From Lacticaseibacillus kribbianus (GTDB taxonomy: Bacteria; Bacillota; Bacilli; Lactobacillales; Lactobacillaceae): a stretch of DNA of 64,000 nt. Below the pieces are notes generated by a model. It saw nothing but the letters and a program-made list of their open reading frames with translations, was not told the origin of the DNA and searched no databases. Positions 17,680 to 25,270 of the stretch are shown here, one piece after another. The first letter of the stretch is position 1. Each line of letters starts with the position of its first letter. The stretch spans positions 310,001 through 374,000 of the forward strand of contig NZ_JAIPUL010000001.1 of NCBI RefSeq assembly GCF_020180945.1. Reading direction: 5' to 3'. Position numbers and translations under genes: made by a program.

Positions 17680-18711
17680 TTACTCGGCCGCCGTCAGCGC
17701 CGCCGCCTCGCGCAGGCGGACTTCGGCGTCGAGCGGCACGCGGCCCAGCGGGTCGAGGCCGACGTTGAGCAGGTAGTTGATGCCCAGCCCGTTCAGGTGC
17801 TGAAGGGTGCCCGCCAGCTGCGCGGGCGTTTTTCAGTTGTGGTCCTGGTAGGAGAAGCCCCACGAGTCGTTCATCGTGCCGGCGGACTCGTACAGGCCCA
17901 GCGGCGACGGCTTGAAGCCGCCGATGTCGTTGTAGTCGACCGCGCCACCGGCGCCCTGGTCGATGGCCGTCGGGATTTCATTGTCGCCCAGCACGACGTA
18001 ATCGTACTGGCCGTTGCCCAGCCGCGAGTTGATCAGGCAGTCGGGCTGCAGCGCCTTGACGGTGTCGTACAGTTCTTGGCTCTGCGCCTTGGTCAGCGTC
18101 ATCGGCACGTCGAACCAGGCCGTCGCGATGTCGCCGTAGTTTTGCATCAGTTCGCGCACCTGCGGCAGGATTTTGGTCGAGAAGCACTGGGCAAAATCCT
18201 TGCGGCGCGTGTCGGGAAAGTCCCAGCTGTTGTCCCAGGTGGTGCCGGAGTTCTCCAGGTCGTTGGAGAGGTATCCGCCGCCGTTGGGCTCGTGCCAGTC
18301 GAGGTCCTGCGAGTAGTACAGGCCAAAGCGCAGCCCGGCGCGGCGGCAGGCCGCGGCGAGCTCGCCGATTACGTCGCGGTGAAACGGCGTCTGCGCGACG
18401 ACGTTGTAGTCGGACACGGCCGAGTCGTACATCGCAAAGCCGTCGTGGTGCTTGGCGGTGACCACGAGGTAGGACATCCCGCAGTCCTTGGCGAGCGCGA
18501 CGATGCGGTCGGCATCGAAGCACAGCGGGTTGAACGCGGTGGCCAGCCGGCCGTAGTTGGCAATCGGAATCTGGCACTTGGACTGAATCCACTCCGCGTA
18601 GGCGGTGGACGCCTCGCCGCGGTAAGCGCCACCCAAAAGCGAGTAGAGTCCCCAGTGAATCATCATGCCGTACTTCGCCTGCTTGAACCAAGATACATTG
18701 TCAGTCATCAT
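17680..18711 (-). pseudogene. Alpha-L-fucosidase (GH29) interrupted by one stop codon
   Basis: Read through, the frame gives 343 codons from ATG 18711 (GGAGG just before it) to TAA at 17680-17682, with one in-frame TGA at 17833-17835. GH29 marks are clear: KYGMMIHWGLYSLLGG near the N terminus, AKHHDGFAMYDS around residue 81, and the nucleophile region AWFDVPM near residue 204. The stop falls in DHN-stop-KTPAQL. Related proteins usually have Trp there, so a TGG to TGA change fits. The 50 codons beyond keep family features (INYLLNVGLDPLGRVP). The truncated protein lacks this last strand of the barrel. The change looks recent, since no other damage is seen. Confidence 0.85.
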
Positions 18712-18789
18712 TTTCGCCTCCGCGTCCAGTGTACCAGAGAAAGCGGTTGCGGGCGCGGGACATTTTCGGGCCAGCGCATATTGGTGGGG

Positions 18790-19180
18790 GCAACGCTCCG
18801 CTCTGGTCGTCGTCGGGCTACGCGCGGCAACGCCGGTTTGTCCAGCTATGCCTGGCACTCGGGCCAAAGTGCGGCCCAAGTGCCAGGCATACGCTAGCCA
18901 ACCGGCTAAACCCGCCGCGCTCCGCCCTGGGTTATCGTCGGGCTCCACCAGGCAACGCCAACTCGCCCAGCTAAGGCCGGCACACGAAGCAAAGAGCGCT
19001 TCATGCACCAACCTTACGCTGGGCGGTCGCCTAATTGCGCCTGGTTCCGCCCTGGTTATCGTCGGGCTCCGCGCGGCAACGCGGGTGCGGCTAGCTACGC
19101 TCCACCACTCGTTGCAAAGTGCGCTTCAAGCGGTGGAGCTAGGCTACCCGACCCGCTAAGTGCGCCGCGCTCCGCCCTGG
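18790..19180 (-). repeat. Palindromic intergenic repeat array: three units and a fragment
   Basis: Three head-to-tail units in the reverse orientation (about 18809-18930, 18931-19054, 19055-19180) and a short fragment at 18790-18806. Each begins with TCGTCGGGCT and ends with CGCTCCGCCCTGG or CCGCCCTGG. Unit 1 folds with arms TATGCCTGGCACTTGGGCC and GGCCCGAGTGCCAGGCATA around GCACTTT; unit 3 uses different arms (CTCCACC with GGTGGAG) around the same loop. The array ends exactly at the base before the stop codon of the aldo/keto reductase gene. The rest of this 470-bp gap, 18712-18789, is the upstream region of the fucosidase gene. Confidence 0.85.
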
Positions 19181-20023
19181 TTAGATCATCTCCAGCGGCT
19201 TTTTGCTTGTCGGGCGGCGGAAGGCGCGGTCGATGGCCGCCAGCTCGTCTCGGGTGAAGGTCACGTCCTGGACGGCCAGGTTCTCGGTCATGTGGACCGG
19301 GGTGGCCGCCTTGGGGATGCTGAGGACGCGGTCGCGCATGGTCCAGGCCAGCATCAGCTGGTGGTCACTCAGGTGCTTGGCGCGGGCGATATCGTGAATG
19401 GGCCGCGGCAGGCGGATGGTGCGACCTGACCCGGAGCCGAAGGGGGAGTAGCCGATCAGCGCCATGTCGCGTTTTTGCTGGTAGGGCATCAGATCGTACT
19501 CGATGCCGCGGGCCTGGAGGTTGTACAGCACCTCGTTGGCGGCGACTCGGTCGCCGCCGGGCAGGCCCGCGAGCTCCTCAAGGTCGGCGACGTCGAAGTT
19601 GGACACGCCGAACGCGCGGATCAGGCCGGCCTGCTGCAGCGCCTGCGCCCCGGCCAGCGTTTCGGCCAGCGGGGTGCTGCCGCGCCAGTGCAGCAGGTAC
19701 AAGTCGAGGTAGTCGAGGCGCAGCCGGCGCAGGCTGGCCTCAAGCGCCGCGCGCATCTTGGTCGCCGTGGCGTGCCAGGGGTAAAACTTGGAGATGACGA
19801 ACAGATCGCTGCGGTCGTAGCCCTGGATGGCCGAACCGACCAGCGTCTCGGCGGCGCCGTCGCCGTACATCTCGGCGGTGTCGATCACGGTCAGCCCGTG
19901 GTCGAGGCCGGTCCTGAGGCTTTGAACCTCCAGCGCGGTCTGCGCGGGGCTGCCCTCGCCGAGGTACCAGGTGCCGATGCCAAGCGCCGGCACGCGAACG
20001 CCGGCTAGTGAAATGGTTTGCAT
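19181..20023 (-). CDS. Aldo/keto reductase
   Basis: A 280-residue TIM-barrel NADPH-dependent reductase. The catalytic tetrad region is visible: DTAEMYGDG (Asp, Tyr), ISKFYPW (Lys) and LLHWRG (His), and the C-terminal cofactor stretch IPKAATPVHMTEN is present. It reduces aldehydes or ketones of unknown identity. The ATG at 20023 is chosen because AGGGAG lies 8 bases upstream on the minus strand; an in-frame GTG at 20032 is too close to it. Its stop codon abuts the palindromic repeat array, so it has no ordinary terminator. Confidence 0.92.
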   Translation of the reverse strand: MQTISLAGVRVPALGIGTWYLGEGSPAQTALEVQSLRTGLDHGLTVIDTAEMYGDGAAETLVGSAIQGYDRSDLFVISKFYPWHATATKMRAALEASLRRLRLDYLDLYLLHWRGSTPLAETLAGAQALQQAGLIRAFGVSNFDVADLEELAGLPGGDRVAANEVLYNLQARGIEYDLMPYQQKRDMALIGYSPFGSGSGRTIRLPRPIHDIARAKHLSDHQLMLAWTMRDRVLSIPKAATPVHMTENLAVQDVTFTRDELAAIDRAFRRPTSKKPLEMI

Positions 20024-20087
20024 CACAAACACTCCCTTCAGGTCAATTATACAAAACAGCCCCCGCGACGGCAGGGGCTGGCGAAAC

Positions 20088-21257
20088 TTATTCGGCGTCG
20101 TAGGCCGCCTGGAACAGGGCGATCAGGTCTTCCTTGGTGCCCTTGCGCGGGTTGGAGAAGGCGTTGCCGTCCTTCAGCGCGTTTTCGGCCATCAGCGGGA
20201 AGTCCTCCGGCTTGGCGCCCAGGGCCTTGATGGAGGCGGGGATGCCGACGTCCTTGGCCATCTGGCGCATCGCCTTGATGGCGAGCTCCGCGGCCTCGCG
20301 CGTGGACAGGCCGTCGATGTTTTCGCCCATCGCCACGGCGAGCTCGGCGAAGCGCTCCGGGCAGGCGATCAGGTTGTACTCCTCAACGATTGGAAGCAAA
20401 AGCGCGCAGCAGACGCCGTGCGGGGCGTCGTACTGGCCGCCGAGCTGGTGGGCCATCGCGTGGACGTAGCCGAGGTCGGCGTTGTTGAAGGCCATGCCGG
20501 CCAGCATCTCGGCCTCGACCATGCCGGTGCGGGCCTCAAGGTCGTGGCCGTTGGCAACGGCGGGGCGCAGGTATTTTTCAATCAGGCGGATGGCCTGCAG
20601 GCACTGGCCGTCGGTGATTGCGTTGCGGTTGGTCGACACGTACGGCTCAATCGCCTGCACGAAGGCGTCCATGCCGGTGGCCGCGGTCAGCTTGGCCGGC
20701 ACGTCCAGCTGCAGCGCCGGGTCGTTGAAGGACACCAGCGGAATGTTGCGCCAGGACACGACGACGAACTTCAGGTGGGTCGCCTCGTTGGTGATAACGC
20801 AGTGGCGGGTCAGCTCGGAGCCGGTGCCGGCCGTGGTGTTGACGGCCATCAGCGGCGGCAGGGCGTGCTCGAGCGTCTCGATGCCGGCAAGCGTGGTGAT
20901 GTCATCGCCGTTGGTCAAAATGATCCCGGTGCCCTTGCCGGTGTCGTGTGCGGAGCCGCCGCCGACGGTGATGATGCTGTCGCAGCCCTCCGCCAGGTAA
21001 AGCGCCTTGGCCGCCTGGATGTTGCGGACCTTGGGGTTGGGCTCGACCTCGTTGTAGATGGCGTAGGTGACGCCGGCCGCGTCCAGCGACGCGAGGGTCT
21101 GGGCGACCGGCCCGTTCGGCACGCTTTGCAGGAACTTGTCGGTGACAATCAGCGGGTGGGTCATGTTCAGCATCTTGGCGCGCGCGCCGATTTTTTCGAT
21201 GACGCCGGGACCGAAGAAGTTGACGCTCGGCATCAGAAAATCAAAGTTTGTTTTCAT
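20088..21257 (-). CDS. Iron-containing alcohol dehydrogenase
   Basis: A 389-residue group III alcohol dehydrogenase of the usual length. The NAD-binding GGGSAHDTGKG lies near residue 99. Metal ligands are seen in GMDAFVQAIEPYVS (Asp), AMAHQLGG (His) and DAPHGVCCALLLP (His). It resembles 1,3-propanediol or lactaldehyde dehydrogenases, but the substrate is open. The ATG follows GGAGGC on the minus strand. The aldo/keto reductase gene follows 64 bp downstream on the same strand, so the two may be co-transcribed. Confidence 0.93.
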   Translation of the reverse strand: MKTNFDFLMPSVNFFGPGVIEKIGARAKMLNMTHPLIVTDKFLQSVPNGPVAQTLASLDAAGVTYAIYNEVEPNPKVRNIQAAKALYLAEGCDSIITVGGGSAHDTGKGTGIILTNGDDITTLAGIETLEHALPPLMAVNTTAGTGSELTRHCVITNEATHLKFVVVSWRNIPLVSFNDPALQLDVPAKLTAATGMDAFVQAIEPYVSTNRNAITDGQCLQAIRLIEKYLRPAVANGHDLEARTGMVEAEMLAGMAFNNADLGYVHAMAHQLGGQYDAPHGVCCALLLPIVEEYNLIACPERFAELAVAMGENIDGLSTREAAELAIKAMRQMAKDVGIPASIKALGAKPEDFPLMAENALKDGNAFSNPRKGTKEDLIALFQAAYDAE

Positions 21258-21602
21258 AGGTAAGCCTCCGTGAATGTGAAGCGGTGATCATTAACAGAGC
21301 TAGTGTACAAACTCACGGGGCCGCCGCCAACGGACAGATGCGCCCGGTTGTCCGGCGCGGGGAGCGGTCGCCCCGGTTGGCGGCCCGCGGCGTGCGGCCG
21401 CGCGGGGGATGGGGGCGGTTACAGGCGTTCCGGGCGTTCGCGCAATTTTGTCGGGGTCGCTGCCGGTGACACGGCGGCGGGAGGGCTTTCACCCGGTGGC
21501 GGGTCGGGCGGGTTGCGGGGCTACCCCCGCGGCGGCGGGCATGATACACTGAGCAAGTGAAAGACTAAACTATAAGCGGCGCGCGGCGCCGGGGAGGCAC
21601 TC
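21258..21602. promoter_or_regulatory. Divergent intergenic region with an extended -10 promoter
   Basis: This 345-bp gap separates the divergent alcohol dehydrogenase and AIM24-like genes. Much of 21310-21540 is extremely GC-rich and has imperfect dyads (GGCCGCCGCCAAC near 21319 and GTTGGCGGCC near 21375). For the plus strand, TACACT (21545-21550) with TG at 21542-21543 is an extended -10 promoter; no -35 is seen. No clear promoter is visible for the minus strand. No gene is supported here. Confidence 0.5.
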
Positions 21603-22310
21603 ATGGAGTACGAATTGAAAGGCAGCAGCACGTTTCCCATCGCGGTGGTGCACCTGAACGCAGGCGACAGCGTTCAGATCGAATCCGGGGCGATGATCTA
21701 CCACAACGGGCGCGTGGCGCTTCAGGGGCGGATGAACAGCAACGGCCGCGGCGGCCTGGGTGGGCTGATGAGCGCCATCGGCCGCAGCATGACCTCCGGC
21801 GAGTCCTTTTTCATCACCACGGCCACCGGCACCGCAGACGCCGGCGAGCTGGCGGTGGCGCCGGGCAACCCGGGGCCGATTCGCGAGCTTGAGGTCGGCG
21901 GGGACCACCAGTGGCTGCTGAACACGGGCGCGTTTCTCGCCGCCGATCAGACGGCCGGCTACCAGATGGTGCGCCAAAGCGTGGGCCGCGCGCTGTTCGG
22001 CGGCACCGGCGGCTTTTTCATCATGGCGACGCAGGGGACCGGCACGGTGCTGGTCAGCGCGTACGGCGACATGCTGGCGCTGGACCTGACCGACGCCGAC
22101 GATTACGTGATCGACAACAACCACGTGGTCGCCTGGGCCAGCACGCTGGACTACCGCATCGAGGCGGCCAGCGGCACCTTCGGCTTCACGACCGGCGAGG
22201 GGCTGGTCAACCGCTTCTCCGGCACCGGCCGCGTCTACATCCAGACGCGCAACGTCGAGGCGCTGGCCGGCATGGTGCAGCCGTTCCTGCCGGACAACAG
22301 CAGCAAGTAG
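21603..22310 (+). CDS. AIM24/TIGR00266-family protein
   Basis: A 235-residue beta-rich protein of the AIM24 family: an N-terminal YELKGSSTFPIAVVHLNAGD, the Gly-rich GGLGGLMSAIGRSMTSGESFF and a C-terminal GTGRVYIQTRN are typical. Its biochemical role is not established; family members are often membrane-associated. The ATG follows GGAGG (21592-21596). It is followed by a hairpin-forming GGCGGCGCGCCGCC near 22385 and then by palindromic repeats. Confidence 0.88.
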   Translation: MEYELKGSSTFPIAVVHLNAGDSVQIESGAMIYHNGRVALQGRMNSNGRGGLGGLMSAIGRSMTSGESFFITTATGTADAGELAVAPGNPGPIRELEVGGDHQWLLNTGAFLAADQTAGYQMVRQSVGRALFGGTGGFFIMATQGTGTVLVSAYGDMLALDLTDADDYVIDNNHVVAWASTLDYRIEAASGTFGFTTGEGLVNRFSGTGRVYIQTRNVEALAGMVQPFLPDNSSK

Positions 22311-22397
22311 GCCGGATTTGGGCAAAAGCGGCAAACTGTGATGGCGGGTTCGACCGGCGACGTGTAGGCTGGCAGTGAACGGGAGGCGGCGCGCCGC

Positions 22398-22562
22398 CGA
22401 GGCAAGAACTACCCGTCCCGCTAAGTGCGCCTTGCTTCGCCCTCTAAACGGGCTACGCAGCGCAACGCGGGCGCGGCTAGCTACGCCCAAGCGCCGAGGC
22501 CAAGTGCGCCTCAACGCTTGGGCTAGGCTACCCGTCCCGCTAAGTGCGCGCTGCTTCGCCCT
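22398..22562 (-). repeat. Palindromic intergenic repeat: one full unit and a half unit
   Basis: A half unit (about 22398-22443) and a full unit (22444-22562) in reverse orientation. The full unit folds with arms CCCAAGCGTTGAGGC and GCCTCGGCGCTTGGG around GCACTT. The end of the unit (TTCGCCCT) lies only a few bases in front of the ribosome-binding site of the flavin oxidoreductase gene, so here the element forms part of a 5' region. Confidence 0.8.
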
Positions 22563-22565
22563 CTC

Positions 22566-22582
22566 TTGAAAGGAGCTTTCAA
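22566..22582 (+). promoter_or_regulatory. Ribosome-binding site buried in a small hairpin
   Basis: TTGAAAGGAGCTTTCAA is a perfect inverted repeat (7-bp arms, 3-base loop) that contains the Shine-Dalgarno sequence AAAGGAG. It ends one base before the ATG at 22584. In RNA it would hide the ribosome-binding site. It may also be a DNA operator. Confidence 0.5.
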
Positions 22583-22583
22583 C

Positions 22584-23474
22584 ATGACCACAATTCTTGG
22601 CACCAAGTACCCCCTGATTCAAGGCGCGCTGGCGCAGATCTCGCTGCCGCCGCTGGTGGCGGCAGTCAGCAACGCCGGCGGACTCGGCGTTTTAACCACG
22701 ACCAACATGGACGTGCCGGCGCTTGAGGCGGCCATCGCCGCCGTGCGCGCGCAGACAGACAAGCCGTTCGGCGTCAACCTGATGCTGCAGCAGGCCAACA
22801 TGGCCGAGATTGTGCCGTACCTGATCACGCACCCCGTGCCGGTGGTGACCACCAGCGCCGGCACGCCCAAGGCCTTCTGCCAGGCCATCCAGGCCGCGGG
22901 CACGAAGGTGGTCGCGGTGATTCCAAGCGTCAAGGTGGCGGTCAAAATGGCGGCGCTGGGCGTCGACGCGCTGGTGGCCGAGGGCATGGAGTCCGGCGGC
23001 CACATCGGCACGGAAACCACCTTCAGCCTGGTGCAGCAGGTGACCGCCGCCGTTGACCTGCCGGTGTTTGCCGCCGGCGGCATCGCGGACGCGGCCGGCG
23101 TCGCGGCGGCCAAGGCGCTCGGCGCCGTGGGCGTGCAGGTCGGCACCGCCTTTTTGGTGGCGACGGAGACCCCGATCGCGCAGGCGTACAAGGACGCGGT
23201 GATCGCGGCCACGGACACCGGCACGGTGGTCACGGGCCTGGCCCTGCACGACGCGGTGCGCAGCCTGAAGAACCCGCTGACGACGGCGTACCTGGAGGCC
23301 GAGGCGGCCGGGGCGGACGCCGACTCGCTGCACGGCATGCTCGACGGCAGCCTGACGCGCGCCATCAACGGCGACATCGCCCACGGCACCCTGATGGCGG
23401 GCCAGATTGCGGGCAAGCTCACCGGCGTGGCGCCGGTGTCGGCGATCGTCGCCCGGCTGTTCCCGGAGGACTAG
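22584..23474 (+). CDS. NAD(P)H-dependent flavin oxidoreductase (nitronate monooxygenase/FabK family)
   Basis: A 296-residue FMN-binding TIM barrel. Family marks are YPLIQGALAQ and VAAVSNAGGLGVL at the N terminus, AEGMESGGHIGTE near residue 140, and the FMN-phosphate loop FAAGGIADAAGV. The family includes nitronate monooxygenases and the enoyl-ACP reductase FabK; no fatty-acid genes adjoin it, so the first is more likely. The ATG at 22584 follows GAAAGGAG. No separate promoter is seen between it and the palindromic repeat upstream. Confidence 0.85.
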   Translation: MTTILGTKYPLIQGALAQISLPPLVAAVSNAGGLGVLTTTNMDVPALEAAIAAVRAQTDKPFGVNLMLQQANMAEIVPYLITHPVPVVTTSAGTPKAFCQAIQAAGTKVVAVIPSVKVAVKMAALGVDALVAEGMESGGHIGTETTFSLVQQVTAAVDLPVFAAGGIADAAGVAAAKALGAVGVQVGTAFLVATETPIAQAYKDAVIAATDTGTVVTGLALHDAVRSLKNPLTTAYLEAEAAGADADSLHGMLDGSLTRAINGDIAHGTLMAGQIAGKLTGVAPVSAIVARLFPED

Positions 23475-23483
23475 ACGCACGTA

Positions 23484-23533
23484 AAAAATGATTCCCCAGC
23501 CGGCCGACGCGTCGGTTGGGGAATCATTTTTCG
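23484..23533. terminator. Bidirectional terminator
   Basis: A perfect 15-bp stem (23485-23499 with 23518-23532) carries an inner GCCGACGCGTCGGT dyad, with A and T runs at its feet. It separates the convergent oxidoreductase and SdpI-like genes. Confidence 0.9.
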
Positions 23534-23538
23534 TTCGC

Positions 23539-24129
23539 TCACTTGGCTGTCAGCGGCATGGCCAGCATGGCGACGCCGGTCACCGTCAGCACGACGATGG
23601 ACACGGCGGGCCGCAGGAACAGGCTGACCAACAGCAGCAGCCCGGCGACCACCATCACGCGGCCGAGCCGGCGCAGCGCGGCCCGGCCCATCTTGCGGCG
23701 TGGGGCGAGCGCGCGGGTGCTGTACTCGGGCGACACGGTCGGGATGTAGTTGCCCATCGCCAGGAACATCACGCCGATCAAAAAGGTCGCAATGCGCCAG
23801 ACGTCCAGTTGCCGGCCGAGGCCGATCTGAATGGTGGTGACGTACAGCACCACGGTCAGGACCGGCATCACCCAGTTGACCACGCGCTCGAAGCGCGGCG
23901 CGCTCTGGTTGCCGCGCGGCACCAGCACCGTGATCAGCTGGAAAACGGCCATCAGCGCGGGCAGGCCGAACACCACGAAGGCGCGCGGTGCCCAGCCGTT
24001 GGGTTGACTGTCGACGCCCCAGTGAATCGCCATCGTCGCCGGCAGCTTTGAGTAGACGGCCAGGCCGTACAGAATCGGCGCCAGGATCACCGGCAGGGTC
24101 GTGGCCAGAATGCGCTTAGGATTTCTCAT
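23539..24129 (-). CDS. SdpI/DUF1648-family membrane protein
   Basis: A 196-residue protein with about six hydrophobic segments. The N-terminal part (LPATMAIHWGVDSQPNGWAPR) is the DUF1648 motif of SdpI proteins, and MGNYIPTV is typical of the SdpI domain. In Bacillus, SdpI gives immunity to the SdpC toxin and tethers the repressor SdpR. The upstream gene encodes an ArsR-type regulator and overlaps it by 14 bp, as in an sdpRI operon. No toxin gene of the sdpABC type is in the window. Confidence 0.85.
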   Translation of the reverse strand: MRNPKRILATTLPVILAPILYGLAVYSKLPATMAIHWGVDSQPNGWAPRAFVVFGLPALMAVFQLITVLVPRGNQSAPRFERVVNWVMPVLTVVLYVTTIQIGLGRQLDVWRIATFLIGVMFLAMGNYIPTVSPEYSTRALAPRRKMGRAALRRLGRVMVVAGLLLLVSLFLRPAVSIVVLTVTGVAMLAMPLTAK

Positions 24130-24394
24130 GTTGGTTGCCTCCGAGGTCGTAGATCCAGCCGAGCAGCTCCTCGAAAACGGAGAGGTTCAGGCTGTAATAG
24201 ATAAAATTCTTGTCCTTGTTCAGGTCGACCAGCCCGGCCTGGCGCAACAGCTTCAGGTGGTAGGACACCGTCGCCTGCGACAGGTCGAACTGCGCGGCGA
24301 TGTCGCCGGCGGACTGGTCGCCTTTCTTCAGTAGCTCAAGGATCTGACGCCGCACAGGGTCGTTGATCGCCTTGAGCGTATCGGTCAGTGCCAT
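24116..24394 (-). CDS. ArsR/SdpR-family transcriptional regulator
   Basis: A 92-residue winged-helix protein: ALTDTLKAINDPVRRQILEL, the recognition helix region QFDLSQATVSYHLKLLRQAG and a wing with KNFIYYSLN. No metal-binding Cys pair (ELCVCDL type) is present, so it is more like SdpR than metal sensors. The start at 24394 follows AAGGAGG on the minus strand; an upstream in-frame ATG has no such site. It overlaps and precedes the SdpI-like gene and should autoregulate the pair. Confidence 0.87.
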   Translation of the reverse strand: MALTDTLKAINDPVRRQILELLKKGDQSAGDIAAQFDLSQATVSYHLKLLRQAGLVDLNKDKNFIYYSLNLSVFEELLGWIYDLGGNQHEKS

Positions 24395-24410
24395 GTCGTA
24401 CCTCCTTACA

Positions 24411-24480
24411 AGAGCGGCGTGTTTCGCGGGATGGGTAGCCTTGCGCAAGCGGAGCGTCGCGACGCTCCGCTTGCCTGGCG
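24411..24480 (+). repeat. Diverged palindromic repeat with a perfect 30-bp palindrome
   Basis: The left part (GTGTTTCGCGGGATGGGTAG) matches the beginning of the palindromic intergenic units. The core is a perfect 30-bp palindrome, 24445-24474, with arms GCAAGCGGAGCGTCG. The usual loop and right flank are missing, so it is a decayed or shortened copy. It also sits where a terminator of the minus-strand ABC genes is expected. Confidence 0.6.
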
Positions 24481-24505
24481 CCGCCCGGTCACAGCCGTCG
24501 CCCGG

Positions 24506-25270
24506 TCACAGCCGCCGCCGGTTCAGCGCCACGATGGCGAGCGCCAGGCAGCCGGCGGTGATGGCGACGGTCAGGGCGAAGGCCGGCGCGACGCTGGCCA
24601 GCGTCTTGGTGCCGCGCACCCAGGGCAGCGCGTTGGTGGTCAGGCTGAGCGGGTTGAAGCGGCGCAGCGGCCGCCACATGTCGCCCAGCCCCATCACGAC
24701 GACGCTCGCCGCCACGGCGAGAAAGCCCGCGAAGCTGCTTTTGGCCAGCGCACTTCCCAGCAGGGTGATCGCGATGATCATCAGGCCGTACAGCGCCAGC
24801 GGCCACAGCCCGGCCCAGACGTGCGGGGTCAGTGCATCCTTGAAGTAGTAGGCGGTGTACGCCCAGGTGAGCCCGAAGCTGGCGAGCAGCGTGACCAGCC
24901 AGGTGCAGGCGGCCAGCGCGAACTTGGCCAACACCACGGCGTAGCGCGGCAGGCCCTTGGTCACGAGGGGCACCAGCGTCCCGCGCCGCACCTCGGCGGC
25001 GATGGCGCCGGACCAGACGATGGCGAAGAGAAAAATCCCGAGCTGGTCGATGTTCTTGTAGAACTGGGTCCACGAGTCCACGCTGGTCGGCGTCGGCAGG
25101 GTGATGTGGATGCCGGAGCCGCCCATGCTCTTGAGCAGCTCGGGGGTCAGCCGCGCCATCAGCGGGCTTTCAATCGCGAACAGCAGGAACACCAGCCCAA
25201 TCAGCAGGAAGCGGCCGCGGCGCCAGTGCGTCAGGGCCTCCTTGCGCAGAAAAATCCAGGTTGCGGTCAT
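24506..25270 (-). CDS. ABC-2 type transporter permease (YxlG-like)
   Basis: A 254-residue membrane protein with about six hydrophobic segments (for example residues 22-38, 74-94 and 155-175) and an N-terminal cytoplasmic RKEALTHWRRGRF as in ABC-2 permeases. It overlaps the ATPase gene upstream by 4 bp, so translation is coupled. With the ATPase and the small PLDc_N protein it matches the order yxlE-yxlF-yxlG of the Bacillus sigY operon. The substrate is unknown. Confidence 0.82.
   Translation of the reverse strand: MTATWIFLRKEALTHWRRGRFLLIGLVFLLFAIESPLMARLTPELLKSMGGSGIHITLPTPTSVDSWTQFYKNIDQLGIFLFAIVWSGAIAAEVRRGTLVPLVTKGLPRYAVVLAKFALAACTWLVTLLASFGLTWAYTAYYFKDALTPHVWAGLWPLALYGLMIIAITLLGSALAKSSFAGFLAVAASVVVMGLGDMWRPLRRFNPLSLTTNALPWVRGTKTLASVAPAFALTVAITAGCLALAIVALNRRRL

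Noticed and set aside
17833-17835. TGA in the fucosidase gene as a selenocysteine codon
   Set aside because: GH29 enzymes do not use selenocysteine, relatives have Trp near this point, and no SECIS-like hairpin is apparent just behind the codon.
18790-19180. CRISPR array or IS fragment made of the 125-bp repeats
   Set aside because: There are no unique spacers of uniform size, no cas genes and no transposase frame; each unit is itself a long palindrome.
21302-21540. Possible gene in the very GC-rich stretch before the AIM24-like gene
   Set aside because: Short frames in several phases lack ribosome-binding sites and protein-like composition; the stretch lies between divergent genes.
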